DNA from: Rhineura floridana
Taxonomy: Eukaryota; Chordata; Lepidosauria; Squamata; Rhineuridae
DNA: 64,000 nt
Direction: 5' to 3'
Assembly (NCBI RefSeq): GCF_030035675.1
Contig: NC_084499.1
Location: 18,250,739-18,314,738, forward strand
Part shown: positions 43,701 to 54,716 of the stretch, piece by piece
Numbering within the stretch: the first letter of the stretch is position 1
Layout of the letters: each line of letters begins with the position of its first letter
Translations under genes and position numbers: made by a program
Notes under the pieces: generated by a model
What the model saw: the letters and a program-made list of their open reading frames with translations, nothing else
Database searches by the model: none
What the model was told of the DNA's origin: nothing

Positions 43701-46700
43701 AATTAATTCTGGCTGCATGTAGAAGGTTTTAAAATAAATTCAAAATTGCAGGGCTCGACTTTTCCCTCTTTAAGTACGGTTAACGCATCAAAAGGTAATC
43801 CACAGTGCAGAAATCCCATTACTAGGACCCTCCAGCCTCTCCCAGCGCTTTGACAGGGGAAAAAAAAAGGGGCTGCATTGCCTTTTAAGGGGCCATATCA
43901 GCAGAGTTTGTTTTGGCGTTAGTGGGCTGTGTGATGAAAGTTCTTCTTCTTTAGCTTGATTTATTTCCCAGTCTTTGGGTCCCTAGATGTTGTTGAACTG
44001 CAGTTCCCATAATTCCTGACCATTGGCCACGCTGGCTGGGGCTGGTGGGGGTTGTAGTCCTGTAACAACTGGGGACCCAAAGTTAGGGAAAGGCTGCTTA
44101 TGCAATCCACTTCTTGAGGACACAACTGCTGTCCCCAGCCTGGCGCTTTGCAGTCCCTCCTGGGATTTAATTATAGGAAGCTGCTTTATACTGAGCCAGA
44201 TGATGGGCCCACTAGCTCAGTGCTGTCAACACTGACTGGCAGCGATTCTCCAGGATTTATTTATATCTGTTTTGACCCCTTTTTCAAGCGCAGTATTGCA
44301 GAAAGGAGGACATATAAATAATCTTGACCAGGTGGCTCTTGATTTGATATAGCAAGGCGCTTCTTAGGGTTCTGAGCTTTGCCTTAACTGGTCGAATGAG
44401 TGCATTATGATCACAAGCCAATAAATGTAGTACGGACGGAATAAGACTGCAGTCCTATGCAGAGTGAGCCCCAGGAACACAGTGAGTGATAGCCAACTAA
44501 GTCATGGAAAGGGACGGCCTTCAAGTCGATCCCGACATGGCAACCCTACGAAGAGGGTTTTCATGGTAAGCGGCATTCAGAGACAGGGCTGTGGAGTCGG
44601 AAGCAATTTTGGGTGGAGTCGGAGTTGGTAGAAATGTACCGACTCTGGCTTCAAAATAAATTTTGATTGACAAATTTTTTAAAATATCAATTCACAATGT
44701 CAAAGAAGCTTCCCATGAAGTCAGCTGTAGTTGAGCATTTCACCGTAACTCAAGATGGAAAACATTTTGCGTGTGAGTGTATGACACAGGACCCAGATGA
44801 AGACAAATGCTGTGATGCCAAGATCAGCGCATATTCAGGCAGCGATAAAAATGCTCCTAGGAGAGCTTCCAATTTAAAAAGACATTTACAGCCCTTTCCA
44901 GGGCTGTGGAGTTGGAAGCAATTTTGGGTGGAGTCGGAGTCAGACAGTAGAAAAATAGAGGAGTTGGGAGTTGGAGGTTTGGCGGACCGACTCCACAGCC
45001 CTGTTCAGAGATGGTTTACCATTGCCTTCCTCTGAGGCCGAGAGGCAGCGACTGGCCCAAGGTCACCCAGTGGGCTTCGTGGCTGTGTGGGGATTCGAAC
45101 CCTGATCTCCCAGGTCCTAGTCCAACACTCTAACCACTATGCCACACTTGCTCTCAATTAAATCATACTCAAGAGTAAACCTTTTGAAATCAATGGACTT
45201 AAGTTAGAAACATAGGAAACTCCTTTATACTGAGTCACACCATTGGTCCTCTAGCTCAGTATTGTCTACACTGACTGGCAGTGGCTCTCCATGGGCTTCA
45301 GGCAGAGAGTCTTTCCCAACCCTATCTGGCAGTGTCAGGGATTGGACCTGAAATGTTCTGCCTGCAAAGCAGGTGCTCTCTGTTGATTTCAACTCTGAAT
45401 ATGACCAATATCGCCCCGTGATACTTCTGAACAGACAGTCATAAAAAGGATACAGTTCCATTCACAGAGGAGCCAAAGGGGAGCATTTGCATGGATGAAA
45501 TCTAGCTCACTTCTCAGTAACATAAGTGGGGGAAAAAAGATATCACAGTTTTAGTGGGTCTGCTGGGTAGAGTTCTTCACAAAGGAAGAATCATCTTCCC
45601 TCTAGGCTCCCTATACAAATTACAGTATAAAAGACCAACGGGTTCTCTCCAGCTTCTTGAGGACAAAATTGTTCCTTAAACAGAATCTTACTAAATTGGC
45701 CAGCTGCCTTTCTTAACCAGCTACGTCTGCTATTAAGGGATTCGGTGCAATCTGGCTTAATATGTTTAAAACCTTTGTCCTGCTTCTTCGCCTTTCGGAT
45801 GTCCCGGGAGTGCGGAGGAGAGTATGTCTCGAGCCTAGACTGGGAAGGTTCGCTGGAGAGACACGTTTCCTGGAACGGTGTTGACTCCGCTGCTGTTTCC
45901 CTCGTCTGCCATTGCTGGGCCGGCTTCTCTCTGTTCCTCCTAGAGGGGCTTTTCTTGCTTTGCGTCTGCCTCTGCCGGTTTGGAGGTGGGCCTTTGCCTC
46001 CCATCTTTTCTCCTGGGCCCTTTTTAGAAGGCCAAGAAGAGAGAGGAGTGAATTTTTGCTTTGTGATTTGTTAATGTATTTTATTGGATGTTGTAACTGC
46101 TGCTTTTTGTAAATTGTATTGTTTTTATTGATGTATTTTTATATTTGTGTTTATTTTTGGAAGCCGCCTTGAGGGCCTTTTGGCCAAAAGGTAGAAACAA
46201 ACAACAACAACAATAAAAAAATAATAATAAAAGACTGGAGATCAGAGCGAGACTGAATGCAGCTTGTCCAATGCAGATCTGGTTTTGTGCCGGTGGGAAC
46301 TTGCCCCAGGAGTCCTCATCGTGCAGGAAGCACAGTTTGCCAAGAGGTTCTTTTGCAGTGGCCTTTGGACACTCCCAAACACTGTCTCGGCTCTTAAGAT
46401 CAGAAGAGGAGGTAGCCTCTTGGTAGTTCCACTGTCCTCAGTAGTTCAGGGTGGTGGCAGCCCGGGAGAGGGCACTCTCTGTGGTGGCCCCTTCATTGTG
46501 GAATCCCTTCCCTACAGAGGCGCATCTGGCACCTTCATTACGTCGTTTCCATCGTATGCTCAAGATGCACTGCTTTGACAACTGAGCTGTGTGTTTCCAG
46601 GACCCCCCTATTCCTGTGGCTTGTTTTAAACTGTATTTAATACTAGATTTTAAATAGTTGTAACTTGCCCTGGGAGCTTATGATGAAGAACGGATACGAA

Positions 46701-49700
46701 ATCAAATGAAGAAATAATAATAATGATGAAGATGATGATAGCTGATTCGGTTGCTCTGTGCAGAAGGTTGTTAACTGATGTCGCAGGGTGGGACTTTGGG
46801 TTTGCTTTCAGGAGTTCTCAGCTGTGCAGTTCATTGGGCAGCTTTAAAATATATTAGTGTAAACCAGCCTTGTTTCTTGGTGTGACCTGGCCTTGTATTT
46901 AAGCGCTAGCCTAGTAGACATAGGCGAAACTCCAGGGTGGGGAATCTCACCCCAAGGGCCAGATGCGGCCTTCCAGGTCTCTCTGTCTGGCCCTCAGGAT
47001 TTTCCCAGTTGTTGTCAGTCAATTTTGTTAAACAAATATATTGCGGCACACTGCTGAGCTGAACAGGATTCATTTTCTGATTCGTCTCCCGCAGGGAAGG
47101 ATATCATAACCCCATTCTGTCCAGCGAGAACCTGATAGGTCTCAGTAGGGCCCGCCGGCCCCACAACGCCATCTTTGTCAACTTCGAGGATGAAGAGATC
47201 CCGATGAAGGCGCTGGACGCTGCGGAGCAGACCTGGCGAAGAGTTTGCAGCAATGCCATGGATCACAAAGCGGAAGAAGAATTGCGGAGGGTAGGTGCAC
47301 CTCTGGAGGGTCTCTTTGCTCACTGAAAGATATGAACCTGCCTTGTACTGAGTCAGGTGCTTGGCCCCTCTAGCTCAGTACTGTCTACACTGACTGGCAG
47401 CGGCTCTCGAGGGCTTCAGACAGGGAGTCTCTCCCAGCCCTACTTGGAGATGCCATCGGGGGTTGAAGCTGGGACCTTCTGCAAGCAAAGCAGATTCTCT
47501 CACCGCTGAGCTACGGCCCTTCCCTGTGGCATGTGGCCTTCAGAAGGTCCCCCCCCCCCCAAAAAAAAGATGTCTGTATGAGACACATGTCTTTGTGGAC
47601 TTGAGTTATCAAGGGCCAGAGTTGGCTGGAGCTCTTTGTTGAGAGTAGCCTCCTTAATCAGGAGGCAAGTCTTTGGTACCCTTTTCTTGAGTATATATTT
47701 TTGTTTTAGCTGTTTGAGGTCCGCCCTGTGTGGTCTCGCAATGCCGTGAAGGCCAATATCAACATCCATCCCGACAAACTCAAGTTTCTTCTGCCCTATT
47801 TGGCTTATTACATGGTGAGTCGGTTTGGCTTCGTTGCCATCTCTTGTCCTTTCTTAAAAAGAATTTTGCAAACAGCCCATAAAATATATTCAATGTTAGT
47901 CTTTTTCAGAGTAGACCCATTAAAAAGAATGGGCTTGACTTAGAGCCATTAAAATGAATGGGCCTACTTCGAGGAAGTAGGCTACAACCCTGTATGCTCA
48001 ATATTGGATAAGTGTGGAAACGATTAAATGCAGCCATGCTGTTTCACCAGAAAATGTGCAGAGGAGAAGAAATCCGAGAGAGGGGGACCAATAATATATT
48101 TCAGAATGTTTTTTTACAAAATGCTGATCTTGTATTTATTATTTATTTATTGTACTTATATACCGCCCCATCGCCGAAGCTCTCTGGGCGGTTTACAGTA
48201 ACTAAAAACATTAAAACAAATATACAAATTTAAAAAACGCATCTTTTGAAAACAATTTAAAACACAGTTTAAAAATTTATAACAATTTCGGCTTGGAAAC
48301 TATCCAGTTCATTTTCCCTCTCATGCACTTATCTCAGGAATGGGGAACTTCTTTCATCCTGAGGCTGATGACTGAGCTCGATAGACCAGTGGTTTGTCTC
48401 GGTATATGGCAAGCTTCCAATGTCCCAAAGTCAACTTTCCCCTTCCTCGGATGTGCCTCTCTTATAGGCAGAGGCTCACAAAGGGAAGAGGAGGTAAAAA
48501 GTTGGTCACCACATCCAGCTTGTTTCTTTGTTTTTGGCATTGTTTTTATTTGTTTTGCAAAACGTACATACAGAACAATGGGTTGTATCCAGTTAAGTTC
48601 TACTCAGAGTACACCTGTTGAAAAGAATGGACCCTACATTATTTTTTTTTTTAAACCTTGCTCTGACTTTTTGTGCCAACTTCCCCGTAAGCGCCACCTT
48701 CCACCCCTTGCCGTATCTCCAACATGTTGGGGCATGGTTCTTTCAATGTCTTGCCTCCACTAGTCTACCACAGCCAGTTTTGAAGGTCCCGACGGCAGCA
48801 AAATAATGGCCCTTTTTACAGCTGCTGTCCGAATGATTGTTGTGTCGGTATGTTCTTTAATCTGAGGTTGGAAGTACATATTTCCTCTTCCCACGTCAAG
48901 GTGATTTCAGTCCTCTATTAGGGTAAGGATAAAAAATGGCCGAGGAATCAGAGTGCTGTGTATATACATTCTTGCAATTCCGTGTTGCCCCTGCAGCTAA
49001 CAGGACCTTGGAGAAGCCTGTGGGTTCGCTTTGGTTATGATCCCAGAAAACACCCAGAAGCAAAGTTCTACCAAGTCCTGGATTTCAGAATTCGCTGCGG
49101 AATGAAATACGGTAAAAATGGAAACAGGCAACCGTCACTGCTCTTTTTCTTGGTAGTGGTGGGGCTTTGCTACCCCCTTACAGATGCCAGGTCCAGGCTC
49201 CAAAGGGACTGAGCTGCTTAGAAACAGGAGCGCTGTTTTTATTTTTTATTTTTTTTATTGTAGGCTTTCATGTCCTGCCAAACTGTTGTTAAAAATCACT
49301 AGTGTGATTTGTTTTTCCTTGAGGTGCCCTTCCCGATCCTCTTCCTCCTCCACAGACGTGCTTTCTTCTCCCCTAGGATACGCCCCGAATGACATGCCAG
49401 TAAAAGCGAAACGGAGCACATACAACTACAGCCTGCCCATCACTGTGAAAAAAACAGGTGCGCAGGGCAGGCAAGAGGGCCGGTAGGCGGGTGCCTGTTT
49501 GCCTTCTGACATCTTGTTTCTAAAACTGATCTTAGCCATTGTATCTTCTGCTATTGATCTGTGGATTTTTTTGATTTTAATTTTAATTTCTCCCTCTCCC
49601 TCCCTCCCTCCCTCCCTCCCTCCCTCTCTCTCTCCTCTCTCTCCTCTCTCTCTCAATACCTGAACTTGGGGTAATCCAATGAAGCTGAATGCTACAAGTT

Positions 49701-52700
49701 AAAGAAAGCACCTCTTCACACAGTGCATAGTTAAATGATGGAATTCGCTCCTATAAGATGTAGGGGTGGCTACCAACTTGGATGGCTTTTAAAGGGGATT
49801 AGACAAATTCATGGAGGTAAAGGGTATCAGCAGCTACTAGCCTCAATGGCTAGCTTCTCCCACCACAGTATGCCTCTGAATAACCAGCTGCTGAGAATCA
49901 CAATTATTATTATTATTTTATATTATTATTATTATTATTATTATTTATTAAATTTATATACCGCCCGACTAGCGATAGGGGGGAGAGTTGCTGTTGTGGC
50001 CTTTCCAGTGGGCCATCTGGTCAGCCACGGTGAGAACAGGGTGCCAGACTAGATGGGCCCCCTGTGGCCTGATCCAACAGCGAGGCTCTTCTGGTGTTGT
50101 CCTTCCCTACAGACCCTCTCAGGTGTTGAGATCAGCAGAGGGAGCCCATTTGGTAGTTCTGCCACCCTTGGAAGCTTGGGGGGGGCAGAAGAGTGTCTTC
50201 TGTGCAGCGGCCCCTAAATTGAGGCACTCCCTCCCCACTGAGGTGTGTCTGACAACTTCACTGTACAGTTTCAGGCAAATGTGGAAGATGTACCTCTTTA
50301 CCTTGGCATTTGACACCTGAAATATGTATTTTTAGGACCCACCCTATTTTGGTATTTTAGGTTGTTTTTAAATTGCTTTCAGTGTTGTATTTTAAAATTG
50401 TTGTGACCTGCCCTGGGACCTTTGGGTGAAGGGTGGGCCATAAATGATGATAATGATGATGATGTTGGGTAACATGTAACTGGGGGATTCCTTTCCTGCT
50501 CTTTACAGCAAGTCATGCTGTTGGCATCCAGGACCTAAAGCAAGGGGCGCCCAGTGCAAGAAAAACTGCTTTTAGCAAGTACAAACTTAAAGTAAGTATT
50601 TGATCTCTTCTGCGTGAGTGGACCACACTCTTTCTCCCCTTGTGGTATACCAGTAGTTCGGTTCCTTTGAGGAAATGTAGGATTTGCTTAAGACTCCAAG
50701 GCAGTTCATTGTTGTCATGGCGAGATGGTTCAATCCCCGGCATCTCCAGGTAGGGCTGGAGAGGGGATGCCCCCTGAAATCCTGGGTAGCCACTCCTAGC
50801 CAGTGTAAACAGTACTGAGCCACACGGACCAATGGTCTGACTCAGCACAAGCCAGCTTCTTCTGTGTCTGGTGCTGCAGAATTCGGGTGAGCTTTCCAGG
50901 TATGTCCCTGACCTGCCTTCAGACTGGAGAATCTGAGCTTTCCATGGCGGGAGCAGGATAGTAGGACGATATGTAAAAACACCGCTTTGTGGAAGGGGGT
51001 ACCTGTGAGATGTTAATCTGCCGGCCATGTATGTGGATGTGAGGACTTCCAAGCCCACAGGGTGCCAAGAGGACCCTTGGGAAGGGGTGTCCAGGCTGGT
51101 GGAGGAAGACAAGAGGAAGGCTTGGGTGACGTCTAGCCTCGTCCTCCACGCTGAGGCCATGAAAGATTCGGTAATCAAGATAGCAGCATAGGACACCGTT
51201 GTGTGGAAACATATTTTTTAATCTTCAGTTCAATCCACTTTCTGTCCCTTATTTATTTATTTATTTATTATTTCAATTTATATACCGCCCTTAGCAGAAT
51301 AGCTCTCAGGGCGGTGAACAAACAAGATAAAATACAATATATCATGGTAAAAAATCACAAAAACATGTACAAACAAACAACAGAAAGCACAACAAAAACG
51401 AAATACAACACAAATTAAGAAGGATACATGTTAAAAGTAGAAAGATTAAGAAAATTAAAAGATTAAAATGCCTGGGAGCATAAAAAGGTCTTTACCTGGT
51501 GCCGGAAAGATAGACGTGTAGGCGCCAGGCGTACCTCTTCGGGGAGGCTGTTCCACAACTCAGGGGCCACCACAGAAAAGGCCCTAGATCTAGTAACCAC
51601 CCTCCGGGCTTCCCGATGAGCTGGTACCCGGAGGAGGGCCTTAGATTCTGAACGAAGTGAACGGGTAAGTTCATAGCGAGAGAGGCGTTCCACAAGGTAT
51701 TGAGGTCCCACGCTGTGTAAGGCTTTATAGGTCAAAACCAGCACCTTGAATCTCGCCCGGAAGCAAATAGGGAGCCAGTGCAGACGCGCCAGAATAGGTG
51801 TTATATGCGAAGACCGACTGGTCCTCGTCAATAGTCTGGCAGCTGCGTTCTGCACCAGCTGAAGCTTCCGAACTGTCTTCAAGGGCAGCCCTACGTAGAG
51901 CGCATTACAGTAATCCAATCTTGAAGCTACCAGAGCATGAACAACGGAGGCGAGGTCGTCCCTGTCCAGATAGGGGCGTAGTTGGGCTACCAGACGAAGA
52001 TGGTAAAATGCATTCCGTGCCACCGAGGCCACTTGGGCCTCGAGAGACAAGGAAGAATCGAAAAGAACCCCCAAACTACGTACCTGTTCTTTCAGGGGGA
52101 GTGTAACCCCATCCAGAACAGGGTGAACATCCACCATCTGAGCAGGGAAGGCGTTCACCAGCAGTGTCTTGGTCTTGTCTGGATTGAGTCTCAGTTTACT
52201 AGCTCTCATCCAGTCCATTATCGCGGTCAGGCAACGGTTCAGCACATCAACAGACTCACCTGAAGAAGATGAAAAGGAGAAATAGAGCTGCGTGTCATCA
52301 GCATATTGATGGCAACGCACTCCAAAACTCCTGATGACCGCACCCAGCGGCTGCATGTAGATATTGAAAAGCATGGGGGACAAGACCGACCCCTGAGGGA
52401 CTCCACAATGGAGAGTCCATGGTGTCGAGTGATGTTCCCCAAGCACTACCTTCTGGTGATGGTCCGCGAAGTAGGAGCGGAACCACTGCCAAGCAGTGCC
52501 CCCGACACCCAACTCCGCGAGTCTCCCCAGAAGGATACCATGGTCGATGGTATCAAACGCCGCTGAGAGATCAAGGAGAATCAACAGAGTCACACTCCCC
52601 CTGTCCCTCTCCTGACAAAGGTCATCATACAGGGCGACCAAGGCTGTTTCGGTGCCAAAACCAGGCCTAAAACCGGATTGAAACGGATCTAGATAATCGG

Positions 52701-54682
52701 TTTCATCCAAGAGCGCCTGGAGCTGGCCGGCAACCACCCGTTCCAAAACCTTGCCCAAAAGAGGGACATTCGCCACTGGTCTATAGTTGTTCAAGTTATC
52801 TGGGTCCAAGGAGGGTTTCTTTAAAAGAGGTCTCACTACTGCCTCCTTGAGGCTACCAGGGACTACTCCCTCCCTCAAGGAGGCATTAACCACTTCCTTG
52901 GCCCAACCGGTGGTCCCAGCCCTGCTAGCTTTCACTAGCCAAGATGGGCAAGGATCCAGAACAGACGTGGTTGCCCGAACCATTCCAAGCACCTTCTCTC
53001 CCTTTCCTTGTCTTCTTCTTAGGATTCGATTTATATCTTCCGAGAAGGGTCCCTGCCTCCTTACCGACAGATGTTCTATCAGCTCTGTGACCTGAACGTG
53101 GAATGGTATTTGCGCTAATTTATCCGAAGCTGCTTCAAAATGATGTGAGGCCATTTGTTGACCTTTCTGCGTGTCTCCCTGTACCACAAAGGAATTCTCT
53201 TCGCTATGGTTGCCACGCAAACAAAACATTACCCCCCCTCGTTCGTGTCTCCTTTTGCAGTAGTAGAAAATCCAGCTGACTTGAGGAGGGAGGCTTGTAT
53301 TCCTTAAACATTTAATCCTCAGGAGCAAATACCTCCAATTTATGTCTCTTAGCTGGTTCCCAGCATTCCTTCACACGATGAGCCCCATGATTACTGGGGA
53401 GCAGGGCTATGCTCTCAGGTCTGCCGTTGGCATTGGGCACATTGCGTGATGCCCCCTTTTCTTGTGAGTGAAGGCAGGGGACTCTAGACTGACCACAGTG
53501 CTATTCAGATGAAGAGGGTGGGGCTATGCGGATTGAAATGAAGGGGTGGGGCTGTGCAGATTTAAGTAGGCTTGATTCTCGGGCTGTCTTCATCGCAGGA
53601 CATTGCTTCAGCCTGTGGTAGCTGTCGCTTGTTGGGATTGGTGGGGAGGGAGACAAGGAGACCAGCAGTTGGTGGAGCCAGAGCCAATGACAGGCAGAGC
53701 CACCCTCTGATTGGTTGCGAGTCATATGATAGGTGGGGACAGGCCAAGACAGACTGAGGTTGGTGGGGCAGTGCCCCATTGGCCCCAACAGACCAGCCTC
53801 CACTGGGTTCATCCCTCACCCTAGAGATGTCTTTACCCTCTCCTGCGTATTGGATGGACACAAGTGCCTGCGAGAACTCTTTGTCCCCAGTCTGTGAAGA
53901 CCGGGGTCAGCGTTTAGGAGGGATGTCAGACCTAAATTGCTCAGTTGTTTGTGTGGGGAAGAAAGAACCTGAGGCCAGGCTCTGTTCAGCTTGCAGAAGA
54001 CCATCTGCCGGAATGATGGGATGGAGACGCTCTGCACGGAGAGAGACGGGTGGTGTCTTCCCAAGACCAGCGATGACTTGCGGGATACCATGTCTCTGAT
54101 GATAAAGCAGATCATCCGCTCCAAAAGGCCTGGTAACATACTGTACCTTTTAAACAACGAAGCCTGGCCCCCAGGGATGCAGGGTGGTGTCTAAGGCTAG
54201 TCCTACTCAGAGTACCCCCATTGAAACTGATGGACATGGCTAACTTGGGTATGTTAATCACAGTGGGTCTGCTCCGAGTAGAACTTAGTTTGATACGACA
54301 CAAGGAGTCTAGGTTTTACCAAGGTTAACCTGGCTTGTGGGAGCTGGAGTGCTTCTTCTAAGACAGAGCCTGTTGCTTGCACTTTTAACGTATTGAAAAT
54401 AATTTTTTTAGGCTAGGATATCAATCCGTTTGATTTAGCTGAAGTTGATGAAGCTCACTGGGTGACCCTGGGTTAGTCATCAGCCCAGGCTATGGTCTGA
54501 AGGCACATGGGGCCAGCTCCCTGCTGAAGCTAAGCAGGGTCAGGTCTGGTCAGTGCCTGGATAGGAGACCGCCTGGGAACCGTCTGTAAAGCCGCCTTGG
54601 GTTTCATGAAAAGAAAGGCGGGGTATAAATGAAATAAATAAATAAATAAATCAGCTCCTTGCACCTCCACTGTTGGAGGCAG

Positions 54683-54716
<34 letters not shown>

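Noticed and set aside
51463-53328. 621-residue minus-strand open frame as a host gene
   Set aside because: The first 110 residues have no LINE or host homology and are the antisense of GTF3C5 exon 9 and its surroundings. The rest is LINE reverse transcriptase.
53991-53996. TTGCAG as the acceptor of GTF3C5 exon 10
   Set aside because: Joining there to exon 9 makes a TGA at the junction; the upstream acceptor restores the conserved LQK.
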